Of a stretch of 64,000 bases of DNA, positions 37,711 to 48,536 are shown one piece after another (the first letter of the stretch is position 1; every line of letters starts with the position of its first letter). The DNA is from JABDGM01 sp963738665 (GTDB lineage Bacteria > Planctomycetota > Planctomycetia > Pirellulales > Lacipirellulaceae). The DNA lies in the NCBI GenBank assembly GCA_963738665.1, contig CAVTXL010000005.1, positions 62,001 through 126,000 on the forward strand, given 5' to 3'. A program made the position numbers and the translations under genes. The notes under the pieces were generated by a model. It worked only from the letters and a program-made list of their open reading frames with translations, was not told where the DNA came from and searched no databases.

Positions 37711-39525
37711 TTGCTCACGGATCCGAGAGTGCGAAACAAGAACAAGCCAGTCTCACTGCTCGCAACTCTCCGCTCCCTGCTTCCCCCCCTCCCCATCTTC
37801 CTCGAAATCTTCAACAACCTGCTCGCCAGCATCGCCGACCAGATGGGCGTCACGCTCAAGAACACGGCCAGCAGCGTGAACGTCAAGGAGCGACTCGACT
37901 TCAGTTGCGCGATCTTCGCCGCCGATGGCCGGCTGGTCGTCAACGCCGCCCACCTGCCGGTCCACCTCGGCGCGATGGAAGAAACGGTCCGCCAGCTCAT
38001 CGCCGGTAACCCGCACCTCGAACCCGGCGACGTATTCGCCACCAACGACCCCTACGCCGGCGGCTCCCACCTGCCCGACATCACCATAATCACCCCAGTC
38101 TTCGCCGAACTCCCAGGTTCCGGCCGGTCTCCGACCGAGCCACTCCAAGGTTCCGGCCGGTCTCCGACCGAGCCAATCTTCTTCACCGCCAGCCGAGCCC
38201 ACCACGCCGAAATCGGCGGCCTGGCCCCCGGCTCGATGCCGCCCGATTCCAAGTGCCTCGCCGACGAAGGCGTCCTCATCTCGAATCTGAAAATCGTCGC
38301 CGCCGGCCAGTCGCGCTTCGACGATCTCCGCGCAGTGCTCCTCGCCGGCCCCCACCCCACGCGCAACGTCGAGGCCAACCTCGCCGACGTCGCCGCCCAG
38401 GTCGCCGCCAATCGCCAAGGCGCAAATGACTTGCTCGCCCTAGTCGAGCACTACACCTGGCCCGTCGTCGCCGCCTACATGGACCACATCCAATCAGCCG
38501 CCGAACAAAGAACCCGCCGCGCCCTCCTCCGGCTGCCGCAGCGCGAATACTCCTTCGTCGATTCCATCGAAAACATGCGCGGCGAAAGCATCCCCATTGC
38601 CGTTCGCATCACGATTCACAACCGCGATCAAACCCCCGTCGCCACCTTCGACTTCACCGGCACCGGCCCGGTCGACCCGGGCAACCTCAACGCCAATCGC
38701 GCCATCGTCACGGCGGCCGTGATGTACATCCTGCGCCTGCTCATCGATGAAGATATCCCCCTCAACCACGGCGTCCTCCGGCCAATCGAAATCATCCTGC
38801 CCAAATGCTTGCTGAACCCCTGGGAACCGTCCCCGTCCGCCCGGGGACTGTCGCCTTTTCTCGAAACGCAGCGCCAACTCACCCAACAACCCCCAACCGA
38901 GAAAAGGGGACTGTCCCCCTCGCCCCAGCAATGGACCTCGCCCTCGCATCCGCCTTCCCCAGCCCACCTCCCCGCCGTCGCCGCCGGCAATGTCGAAACC
39001 TCGCAGCGCATCGTCGACGTCCTCCTCGGCGCGCTCGGCCTCGCCGCCGCCAGCCAGGGCACGATGAACAACTTCCTCTTCGGCGACAACACGTTCGGCT
39101 ATTACGAAACGATTTGCGGCGGCAGCGGCGCCACGGCCGACGCCGACGGCGCCTCGGCCGTCCAGGTCCACATGACCAACACCCGCCTCACCGACCCCGA
39201 GATCCTCGAGCGCCGCTACCCCGTCCGCCTCCACGAATTCGCGATCCGCCACGGCTCGGGCGGCCCCGGCCGGCACCGCGGCGGCGACGGCACGATTCGC
39301 CGCGTTGAATTCCTCAAACCGGCCGACGTAACCATCCTCAGCCAACGACGCGGACCCCATCCGCCCTACGGCCTGGCCGGCGGCCAGCCCGGCGCCCTCG
39401 GCCGCAACACCCTCCTCCGCGCCGACGGCAGCCGCGAACCGCTCCCCGGCATGGCCCACCTTTCCGTAGCCCCTGGCGACACAATCACCATCGAAACGCC
39501 CGGCGGCGGAGGCTTTGGCACATAG
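37711..39525 (+). CDS. hyuB: Hydantoinase B/5-oxoprolinase beta-type subunit with in-frame repeat insertions
   Basis: Partner half of the hydantoinase/5-oxoprolinase enzyme. After an unconvincing leader the family sequence begins FLEIFNNLLASIADQMGVTL. Then come VNVKERLDFSCAIFAADG, FATNDPYAGGSHLPDIT, HHAEIGGLAPGSMPPDS and a C-terminal FAIRHGSGGPGRHRGGDGTIRR. Two stretches do not belong to the family: about residues 134-156 (two copies of GSGRSPTEP at 11-residue period) and about residues 371-411 (WEPSPSARGLSPFLE and GLSPSPQ). Both are encoded by dispersed repeats. The TTG start at 37711 is doubtful; the ancestral protein may have been fused to hyuA. Together they span about 1360 codons, close to a fused 5-oxoprolinase plus the insertions. 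Confidence 0.9.
   Translation: MLTDPRVRNKNKPVSLLATLRSLLPPLPIFLEIFNNLLASIADQMGVTLKNTASSVNVKERLDFSCAIFAADGRLVVNAAHLPVHLGAMEETVRQLIAGNPHLEPGDVFATNDPYAGGSHLPDITIITPVFAELPGSGRSPTEPLQGSGRSPTEPIFFTASRAHHAEIGGLAPGSMPPDSKCLADEGVLISNLKIVAAGQSRFDDLRAVLLAGPHPTRNVEANLADVAAQVAANRQGANDLLALVEHYTWPVVAAYMDHIQSAAEQRTRRALLRLPQREYSFVDSIENMRGESIPIAVRITIHNRDQTPVATFDFTGTGPVDPGNLNANRAIVTAAVMYILRLLIDEDIPLNHGVLRPIEIILPKCLLNPWEPSPSARGLSPFLETQRQLTQQPPTEKRGLSPSPQQWTSPSHPPSPAHLPAVAAGNVETSQRIVDVLLGALGLAAASQGTMNNFLFGDNTFGYYETICGGSGATADADGASAVQVHMTNTRLTDPEILERRYPVRLHEFAIRHGSGGPGRHRGGDGTIRRVEFLKPADVTILSQRRGPHPPYGLAGGQPGALGRNTLLRADGSREPLPGMAHLSVAPGDTITIETPGGGGFGT
38115..38175 (+). repeat. REP dimer inserted in frame inside hyuB
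   Basis: Two identical 28-base copies (38115-38142 and 38148-38175), each containing GGCCGGTCTCCGACCG, the exact core of the RAYT-flanking REP. Their period is 33 bases, that is 11 codons. They are translated as GSGRSPTEP twice. Confidence 0.88.
38843..38918 (+). repeat. Hairpin repeat inserted in frame inside hyuB
   Basis: Arms 38843-38863 and 38898-38918 match at 19 of 21 positions when reversed; each arm contains GGGGAC.GTC.CCTTTTCTCG. The core GGGGACTGTC is shared with the hairpin at 61654-61705. Confidence 0.8.
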
Positions 39526-40077
39526 TGCCAAATCACTTCGCGATAAATCGTGGTCACGAGGCGCGGCATGCCGCTCCAAGAAGCGGTAACAGCCGAACCA
39601 ATTCGAACGCTCGAACGCAGCGTCGTGCAATACTACGCCGGTGGAGGCAGTTTCTCCCGAACCCGAAACGCCGGTCGCGGCACGACCGCCGCAGGAGTTG
39701 AGATTGCAGTCAAATCACTCGGTGAATAGCTGGGCAACGTGCCGGATCCCATTGTGAAATTGGTGGCACACCTTCTCGACATCATCCCAGGTTCCCGCTG
39801 CGGACGCGAGCGTTTTCTTGACGGTGGAGGTCGCCTGTGTTAGCTTGGCCGCATGCGCAAACGTGCTCGATCGATTGTCGGCAAAAACGCGCATCACGTA
39901 CTCAACCGGGCGAACGGTCGACTGCGGTTTTCCCGCTCCATTGTCTCTCCTAATGGAGCCTGCGCTGTAAATGATACATTTTATGTCTGGCTGATAGCTG
40001 AAAGCTGATGGCCGACAGCCCTGCCTGGGTTCAATGGCAGCGCAGCCTTCATTAGATGCCTTTCCAGGAGTTGTGAG
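39526..40077. other. Gene-poor stretch after hyuB
   Basis: About 550 bases. An ATG at 39568 opens a 53-codon frame (MPLQEAVTAEPIRTLERS...) to 39729 with no ribosome site or family. At 39985-40020 lies a word-type repeat (CTGATAGCTGAAAGCTGATG) related to the one at 55944-56028. Otherwise I see nothing. Confidence 0.4.
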
Positions 40078-41792
40078 ATGAAACGTATCCGGTTGCAAAC
40101 GTGTGTCGTACTTAGTTTGTTGGGGCTGTCGAACACGTTAGCGCAGGCCCGCGACGGCGTACTTACGGTGATCCCCGCCGACGCCCTTGGTTTCGCCGTC
40201 GTCCACAATCTGGCCGACACGAACCGCAGCATCGGCGAACTGGCGAAGCTCGTCCAAGCCCCCGCACAGACCTGCTCAATCTGGCCAAGAGCTACTTCGG
40301 GGTACAGAAAGGGATCGACGAGCAAGGAGATTTGGCAGTTGTCCTGGCCGGCATCGATCCGGTGCCCAAAGCCGTCGTTCTTGTTCCGATCGCCAATTTC
40401 GCCGGATTCTTCGCCGCTCTTAAGGTGAACGACCCTGGAGACGGCGTCGTCGAAGTGCAATTGAACGGCGGCCCAATCGTCCTGGGGCACAAAGGCACCT
40501 TTGCGGTCGTTGCCAATAAGGACGATCGAGCTATCTTGGAAGAATTTCTCGCGGCCAAAACCAACCTGGCGGTCGATGCTTCGCTGACCCAATGGGTTGA
40601 CTCGAACAATGCCAGCGTCGTCGTGACCGCGCACGGCCTCTCGCAATTAATTCCCAAACTGACGAGCGCAATTCGCTCGGCGCAAACGCAGCTTCTTCAA
40701 GTCGCTGGCGAGCAAGGTCAAATCGCGGCCGATGGGCTGAACATCTATTTGCAGCTCTTCACCGCGGCCGAGACCGAAGTCGAGCAGCTTGGCTACGGAG
40801 TGCGGATCGACTCGGCTCAGACGCTCGACATGGTAAGTCGCCTGCAATTTAAGGCCGGAGGAACCTGGACCCAGTGGGCCACGAGCCTCCAGCCAGCCAC
40901 TGAGGACATGCTGGCCGGCCTACCGGCCGAACCGTTTGTCGCTGTGGCTGGCGGCGCCATACCCCAGCAGGCCGTCGACCAATTGATGAAGTTATCGGTC
41001 CAAATCATGAAGAGCAATCCGATGTTCAAGCTCACGCCCGAGCAGGCGGAAAAGTACGCCCAGCTCTCGTCGGCCGGCATGCAGGGCCTGCGTTCCATGC
41101 GGATGTTTCTCGGCGTCCCCCAGCCCGGTGGCGGCATTTATAGCAATGCGTCGGCCGTGATGATCGTCGACAACTCGCAGGCGTACCTCGACCAATATCA
41201 GAAAACGCTGGCGGCGATGCGGCTCGCCCAGGAAGTAAAGTCGCCGATGGTTCCGGTTGCGGACGTCGCCAAGACCAAGTTAGGCGACATCGACGTGCTC
41301 GAAGTGACGATGAATTTGCCCGATATGACACAAGCAATGCCGCCCGGCACACCAGGCGCTGCCGGCGCTCAGCAGATGTTTCGGCTGATGGTCGGCCCGG
41401 AGGGGAAAATGAAAATTTACCTCGCGCCGGCGGACGAGCACGCCATCGTCATGGGCTACACGTCGCTCGACCGATTAAAGAGCGCGCTGGAAGCGTATAA
41501 GTCCCAAGAGAGGGGCCTGTCGGCCGACCCGGGCATCATGAAGGTGGCTGCACTGCTGCCGCCGGGATCGCAAATGGTGGCCTACGTCAGCCTGAGCGGC
41601 GCGGCCAAGTTCATGCAGCTAGTATTAACGGCGGTCCCTAACATCCCGCCGGTACGACTGCCGGAGTTTGCCGCCAGCCCACCGCTGGGCATCGCCGCCA
41701 AAGTTACGCCGACGGGCGTCGAGGGCCATTTCGTCGTGACCGTCGACACGTTGCGAACGATCGGCGACGTCGTGGCTAAAGCCCGCCAATAG
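40078..41792 (+). CDS. Secreted protein of unknown function, frameshifted
   Basis: Starts MKRIRLQTCVVLSLLGLSNT with signal peptide ending LAQA (AGGAG about 8 bases upstream). A frame change at about 40258-40270 links GELAKLVQAP to DLLNLAKSYFGVQKGIDEQGD. The remainder, about 500 residues, is soluble and alpha/beta: DPVPKAVVLVPIANFAGFFAALK, PATEDMLAGLPAEPFVAVAGGAIP and GIAAKVTPTGVEGHFVVTVDTLRT. The layout resembles large secreted planctomycete proteins of unknown role (DUF3352-like in outline, not certain). It ends five bases before the stop of the convergent peptidase gene. Confidence 0.7.
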
Positions 41793-41797
41793 TGTCT

Positions 41798-43462
41798 TTA
41801 CTCCGCCACCTGCTTCTTAAACTCCGGCTCCGCCATCAGCACCCACACATTCGGGTCGAGCACGACCGCTGCCGGCTCGGCGTCGGCTATCAATTGAAAC
41901 GTACCCTCCAGGCCGGTGAGTTCCACTTTTTGCACGCTCAATTTGCCCTCGGCGTTCTTCAAACCAATTTCCAGCGGCAGCCAGTACCGCTCGCCCGGCT
42001 GCACCTGCTGGAGCGAAACCGTCACCTGTTTCGCGCCGGCGTCGTAGCTCCACTCGCCGGCCAGTTGCGGCACGCCGCCCCGGTTCAGCCACTGGTCGAA
42101 CAGCCAGTCCAGTTTTTGGCCCGAGGCGGCCTCCATCTCGGCCCGCAAGTCGGCGGTCGAGGCGCTGCCGTTGCGATACTTCGCGTAGTAGGCCCGAATG
42201 CCCTTCCAAAATGCCTCATCGCCGATCTGGCCGCGGATCATGTGCAGCACCCAGCCACCCTTCTGGTAGACGAACGTCCCCAGCACACCCCGCAAGTCGT
42301 CGATGTTGCGGTGCACGACCGGCGTGCTCGGCGCGGCGCGAGTCGCTCGCAGCACGCGCTCGCGATCTTGCTGCATCCGCTCGACGAAATCTTCGCGCCC
42401 GTCGCGGGCCTCGAAGTACAAGTTCGTAAAATACGTGGCGAACCCCTCCGAAAGCCAGACGTCGTCCCAGTCCTTCTCCGTCACTGAGTCGCCGAACCAA
42501 TGATGGGCCGTCTCGTGAACGACGGTCGCCCGGTTGTCGCCCAGCAAGCTCTGTTCGCTATAGAAGATCGCCGTGGCGTGCTCGGTTGCCCCGCGGATGC
42601 CGGCAGCCTGCACGTGGGCCAGCTTCTCGTACGAAAACGGGCCGATCCGCTGGGTGAAAAACTCGATCGCCGTCCGGCCCGAGTCGTCGAAGTTCTTGTG
42701 GCCGCTCTCGCGATTCTGCGGATAGACCCACGCCTCGAGCGGAATCTGCCGCCCCTCGCCGCCGTCGGCCGTACCGTAATGGACCACCGAAAACCGGCAC
42801 ACGCCGACCGCGAAGAGCCAGACCGGGATCGGCACCGATTCTTTCCAGTGCGTCTCGCGCCGGTCGCCCGGCAAATCGGTCTCTTCGACTAATTGGCCGT
42901 TGGCTACGACCTGGTAGCGGGCCGGCGCCGTGACGACGAACTCGCCCGTCGCCTTGTCATACGGGTGATCGATCGTGGGCAGCCACTGGTGGGCCTGGTT
43001 CGGCCAGTTCTCGCTGAATGCGCACCACTCGCCGTACATATTCTGCGTCAGCCGCAAGCCGCCCCGTGGCACGCCGCGATAATCGACCGCCAGCGTCCGC
43101 TCATCTCCACTTGCAGCCGGCTTCGAGAGTTTGATCGTCAGCTTGTCGTTCTCGTGCGTGTACACGACGCGGTCGCCGTTCTCCGTCACCGTCGAGACGT
43201 GCATCCCGCGGCTGCCGAGCATCGACCCCAGATCGAGCTGCACCTCATCGAGGCCGTCCACGGTCGACTTCAAAGTGATCGTCGTCTCCCCTTCGATCTC
43301 CGGGGTTTCGTCACTCAGTTTGAGCCGGAACACGTAATGCAGCGCATCCACGCCCGCCTGCCGCGGGTAGGTATCGGCAATCGCCGCCATACGGGCAGTG
43401 CCGGCGAGCCACAGGGTGAAAAACACAATCGCCGCGAACCTTCTCCAACTGCCATACCGCAT
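41798..43462 (-). CDS. M1-family metallopeptidase, secreted
   Basis: Zinc aminopeptidase of 554 residues with a signal peptide (FAAIVFFTLWLAGTARMA). The zinc site is HETAHHWFGDS (His316, Glu317, His320) and Glu339 in LSEGFATYF. The substrate-anchor motif, GAMEN in classical M1 enzymes, reads GATEH here (291-295), with the glutamate kept. A C-terminal immunoglobulin-like part (about 450-554) follows. The ATG at 43460-43462 has GGGAGGT about eight bases upstream. It is convergent with the gene at 40078 and 160 bases downstream of the giant protease gene on the same strand. Confidence 0.92.
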   Translation of the reverse strand: MRYGSWRRFAAIVFFTLWLAGTARMAAIADTYPRQAGVDALHYVFRLKLSDETPEIEGETTITLKSTVDGLDEVQLDLGSMLGSRGMHVSTVTENGDRVVYTHENDKLTIKLSKPAASGDERTLAVDYRGVPRGGLRLTQNMYGEWCAFSENWPNQAHQWLPTIDHPYDKATGEFVVTAPARYQVVANGQLVEETDLPGDRRETHWKESVPIPVWLFAVGVCRFSVVHYGTADGGEGRQIPLEAWVYPQNRESGHKNFDDSGRTAIEFFTQRIGPFSYEKLAHVQAAGIRGATEHATAIFYSEQSLLGDNRATVVHETAHHWFGDSVTEKDWDDVWLSEGFATYFTNLYFEARDGREDFVERMQQDRERVLRATRAAPSTPVVHRNIDDLRGVLGTFVYQKGGWVLHMIRGQIGDEAFWKGIRAYYAKYRNGSASTADLRAEMEAASGQKLDWLFDQWLNRGGVPQLAGEWSYDAGAKQVTVSLQQVQPGERYWLPLEIGLKNAEGKLSVQKVELTGLEGTFQLIADAEPAAVVLDPNVWVLMAEPEFKKQVAE

Positions 43463-43621
43463 CACGCTCACCTCCCGCGCGCCGCCCAGCTCGACCCTAG
43501 GCCGAACTCGGCCAATTGTCGCACATGGTCGCACAAAAGGCGACTGCGTGATGCAGAAAGGCAACGGGGCAAGGAACATCGCGTATCCCGCGAGCCCGCT
43601 CGAAGCGCCGCAATAACGAGA

Positions 43622-46600
43622 TCAGATGCCCGGCGCCCACGCCAACTCGTCCTCGAACAACGCCCCCATGGCAAGGTCAGTGGCATCGTCCGCGGCGGTC
43701 TTGCCGGCGCCGTCCAACGTCGATGCCGTGATGTCGTCTACCTCCACTGGCGCGACCGACCAGACACCATCGAGCAAATCCAAATTCGTCGCTCCCGAAG
43801 GCGACGATGGAGTTGCGACCGTCGGCAAGACGGCAGCCGAAGCCAGTATATCGGATGCATTCGACGTTTCGAATTGCAAGCCGGCGAAGCCGAACAAGGC
43901 CGGGGCAATTTGAGGCTCGGCCCCCGGTGCAATTACCGCCGCCGGGGAAGGCGACTGAACCAGCGACTGTGTGGCCGCCATCGCCGCCAACTCGTCGTCG
44001 GTGTAGAAGTACGGCCGGGTGATGGTGTGGCCGCCGACGTCGATGGTCCGCGTCTCTCCCCAAACTTTCAGCATGTACGCGGCCAACTCCGGGCTCATCT
44101 GTTCAGTGGGGATGTACTGCTGATCGACAAGGGCAGTCAAACCACGCGCCAGGACGCCCATTCGCAGGGAAAAAGATTGTTCCAAAGTCGCCCTGGGCGT
44201 TGTTTCCAGGAGCGAACTACCGCTCGCGGCGGCGGCAGCTGGGATTGCACCTTTGTTGTTCCGCCACAGCGTGTAGTCGGCTGCGTCCACCTGGCCGTCG
44301 TTGTTGCCGTCGTGCGCCAGATCGACATGCGATCCAAACGTGTCCTTCCACAGCAAGTAGTCGTCCTGATCCACCTTGTTGTCGCGATTGTAGTCGCCAA
44401 GCGCCGCAACGACGACGGACACCGGCAGCGAATTTGCCAGGCGATAGTCTTCCACTTCGCCCACGACGTCGGCGCCTGTATAACTGTTGCCGGCGCTACC
44501 CCAACGGAACCGCGCCGCCAGCGGGCCCCCGGCCATGTTGCCCGGAGCAGTCAACTGCAAATTGTAAGTAGCCGAAGTTCCGCCCGGCCCTTCATTCAAA
44601 TGCAGGTCGACAAACACCTGTTCGCCGGGATCCGTCCAGTCGCCGTCATTGTTCAAGTCGACCCAGCCGTTGAGATATCCGCCGACGCCGGACACCGTGA
44701 CGCTCAGTGTATTGATGCCCGGCTGCAACTTGCCACCATTGCTGATGATAGTCACCCCGTCCTCGTCGCCCATGACGACGTCGTCGCCGGTCGCGTCGGC
44801 GGTCGGTTGGCCGTCCGCTTCGCCGTCAATCTTCGCCCCTAGTTGAAACCCGGGGACAACGAAGTGCCGTGGACCGTTCTCTGCGAGCGTCGTCGGGTAA
44901 CCAGCCAAGTCACCCCAATCGTTGATTGCCAGATTGCGGATCCCGAACAGCGCGTTCGTCGTGACACCGTCGGACGCCAGATTCACGTCGCGAACGCCGC
45001 CAGCCGGGGTGGTAATGGCATAATTCTGCGGCACCTCGATTGTCACGTGGACCGTGCCCGGGCCAACGTCGGCCAGGAAAAACGCGCCGTTCGACTGCGT
45101 AAACGCATACGGCTCGCCGGCCTCCCATACGCCGTCGCCATCGTCCGCAAACACGCGTACTCCGGAGACACCCGGCTCGATCGCGGGCAGGCCTCGGCCG
45201 ACCGGGTCAAACGCGTCGGAAAACACGACGCCGAGAATCGAACCTGGCTGGCCGACTCCGCTAGAAGAATTGGTGGGCGGACGGAAACCGAAATTCGTAC
45301 CGCCGAAATTGGACCCGGGCGTTCCCAGGATGAGCGTCGAGCCGCCAGCCGGAGTGGTCGCTGTCCACCCAGCATCCGGCGCGATGGCTGCCACGCGCAC
45401 CTGCGTTGTCGCCGTGATCGGCAAATTAACTTCGTACTTGCCGTTGACGTCCGTTGTGTCGTAGGGGTCGGTCGCCGGGTCGAACTCGCCGTTGTTGTTG
45501 GCGTCTGCATAGACGATGAAGCCGGGCGAGCGCGTCGTCGCCGTTGAACACGCCGTCACCGTTGACATCGGCGAACACCACGCCGTTCACCGACAAGTCT
45601 GATGGCCCCACATCCAGCAGGAAGTTGATATTCTTGATATTTGCAGGTATATGTTCGACTCCCGGACCCGGAATGTTGTCGAACATTACCGGATTGCCCT
45701 GCGCGTCGACGGGTGCGAGGTTCTCAAGCAGAATCGTGGAATCACCCACGGTTTCTCGATCCCAAGCGTTGAACCAATCCTTCCCAATGTGCCATTCCGC
45801 TTTGAAACCCTGCAGATAACCGTCCGGAGTGACTGCGTCGTCGAGCAGCGTTGTGCCGTTCAACTGGCTGACCGGAACGCCGTCAATCTCCGAGATGGAA
45901 ATAATATAGTCGTCCGGCACCAGGTCGAAATAGTAATTGCCGTCGGCGCCCGTCACGAACTGGGCCACAACCTGGCCGTCGCTGGCGCGTTTGGCCTGTA
46001 GTGTGACATTGGCGGCGAAACTTTCCTGAGTCACGTCGCGCGTTGTCACAAGGTCGCCCAGGCGACGCGCCATCGGATCGGACGATTCAACGATCGACTG
46101 GAACACGCCGCTGTAGTTGAACATGCCGTCCTCGTTTTCGTCGACGCCGACGAAGCCCTGCACACGCTGCGTATTCGGATCCATCCGCGTGCCGTGCCAG
46201 TCAACTTCGAGCGGGCCGAGCGAAGCAGCTGCCCCGCCATAGTTCTCGATGTACAGCCGCCAGTTTTGCGTCTCTCCGGTCGGATCCCCCGTAAACGGAT
46301 CGTACAGCAGTTCGCCGTCGGAACGAGATCCCCAACTGCGATTGGTGGTAAATGTCCATGCCCCAACACCGGCAAACGGATTCGCCACGGCCACATTCGC
46401 CCACGGCCCGTCGCTTTGGGGGGAGCCGCCGCCACCGACGTAAAACGGGTTCAATTCCGAAACAGTGCCGTCGGGCGAAACCAACGTGACGCGTAATCCC
46501 GAAAGGTTCCCGCCGACCGCTGCCTTGACCTCGACCCACTCGATTTTCATCGCGTTGTCAGCCGGCACCGAGAATTCGAGGTAGCCCGAGCCGCGCGTGT

Positions 46601-48536
46601 TCGCCGGACCTGTGGGGTGAAACGGGCCCGTCGGCGGCATGGGCATCGTATCGATCGGTTTTAGGTACTCGTTCCAATAGTTTATGAAGCCCGCGGTACC
46701 TCCAATGCCGCCCGGCACCAGCAAGCCGTTGTCCGCCGTCTCGGCCGCCGGAATATTGACGGAAGCTGCTGGATCGTAAAATGACGTGAAAGTCAGTTCG
46801 TTGCCCAGATTCTGTCCCTTCGTCATCCATTGCTCGGCCAGTTTCACGGCCAGATCGGCATCGATCACGCCGTGCCCATAGCCGTAGCGGTCACCGTAGA
46901 CGCCGAAACCATCGCTCACCGTATAACCCGGGCCCGTGGTAAACGTCGCTGGCTCCTCGTAAAATGCATTTAAAGCCGCCATGGCATTGTTCGGATCTAA
47001 AAGCGGCGTATAGAGAGCTTGGTTCACATCAAATGCTGGATCCGACGGAAAGGGATTGGCCGGATACGGATCCGGATCATGGAAGAGCGGAAACGGATTG
47101 ATCTGCCACGTCGTGTTCGAAGGCCCGACCAGCGCTCTCCGTATGGGGAACTTCATACTTTGCAGCCTGCCGGGCAGAACGCACCAGAATCTCTTGCACG
47201 TCCCGGTAATTCAAGTTCGGGTTCGCTTGCAACATCAACGCAATGACGCCGGAAACAATCGGCGCGGCCGCAGACGTTCCGTTGAACCGTGAGGTGTAAT
47301 CCGTATCCGGCAAAAAATCACGATCCAATTCTTGCCCGTTTGGCAACGGCGCGATGTTGAAGCCGTCGTCTCCCAGCGCGTCGGTCGTGTAAATGCCGCT
47401 GCCAATGCCCCAGTCATCGACGATGTTGATCGAAGCGAACGACGCCGTCGGTGCAGCGACAAACACGGCGGGGCCCGATTCGGGGTACGCAGTAATCGTG
47501 CCGTCGACATTTGAGTACATGCCGTCGTGGTCGATGCCACTGACGCCAATCGTATAGCGTGAGTTCACGTAGCCGTCATACGCCGAATTGTCATATGAGC
47601 CGGGGCTCTGCCAGGGCGCGGCGAACGTTGGGCCGGCTCCATTGCCGGAGGCCCAAACATTGATGACCCCGAGCCCGTCGCGGCCAAAACGAACCGAGTC
47701 CCGCAAAGCCGTGATCTCGTCCAACGTTGGCGCGGCCGCCTGACGATTATCCGCCGGACCCCAACTATTGTTCGTGATGTCGACGGTCTGCGTGGCAAAA
47801 GTAAAGGCGTCAATTATGGATTGTACGGTTTGCCCCGTATCAATCAGCCGGATAGGAACAAGAGTTGAACCCGGCGCGACACCCACGCCGCCAACGCCGT
47901 TCTCGGCGGCGCCGATTAACCCAGCTACGGCCGTGCCATGTGCGTTCACCAGATTCGTTAGATCGGGCGAGGCGTCAAAGTCGCCCGTAATCGCATCGAA
48001 CCCCGGAGCAATGTTCGCTTGCAAATCGGGGTGGTTCAGCACCACGCCGCTGTCGATTACGCCCACCCGCACGCCACTGCCGTCGTAACCCAAGTTCCAG
48101 GCCGGTACGACATTGATGTCTTCCCCCGGCACGGCGAATATTTCCTGAAAGTCCGGATTTCCAACCTGCTGCCCGGTGTTGTACAGATGCCACTGGTCCG
48201 CGAAGAGCGGATCGGTCGGCAGTGGCGCAATACCGCGTTGGATGACGAATCGGTACTCGCACCATTGGCCACAGCCAAGCCACCGGCGGTCCCACTTTCA
48301 AGTGTTGCCCACCACAACTCGCGAGCCAGTATCTCCGCGGCGCCCTCGGGAGTGCTGCTCGACAAGGTCGACCATTGCGATGTGTCGAGCGGCGTGGCGG
48401 AAAAGTAATGCCTGGCTTCGAGATGTTCGAATGTCCACGCCTTGCGCGTTTGACGCTGGCGTCTTTCGAAAACGTCCGTTATTTGGCGTTCCGTAAATCC
48501 CACCCTGCGGCGGCGCAAACGTCGTTGCTTCTTCAC
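43622..48536 (-). CDS. Giant surface subtilisin-like serine protease with P-domain and dockerin, frameshifted
   Basis: About 1637 residues over at least three frame changes (about 48230-48270, 47145 and 45515-45540). N-terminus: MKKQRRLRRRRVGFTERQIT then FEHLEARHYFSA, a LEPR-type surface motif of planctomycetes. The S8 domain has Asp about 161 (VGVIDSGV), His about 199 (NAHGTAVAG), Asn in ASGNGAG and Ser about 421 (FNGTSAAAP). Next are a proprotein-convertase-like P domain (FSVPADNAMKIEWVEVKA), SdrD-type B domains (YADANNNGEFDP), a GEVED domain (VVGEVEDYRL) and a dockerin repeat (GDYNRDNKVDQDDY and DGNNDGQVDAADY). The start is the GTG at 48534-48536, set by the MKKQRR signal. Confidence 0.87.

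Noticed and set aside
38115..38175. CRISPR-like direct repeat pair
   Set aside because: Only two copies with a five-base spacer, in frame inside a gene; it is a REP dimer and no cas gene is near.
42893..44842. 649-codon open frame on the plus strand across the protease and peptidase genes
   Set aside because: High GC content leaves long antisense frames; it has an arginine-rich, domain-free translation and lies opposite two well-supported genes.
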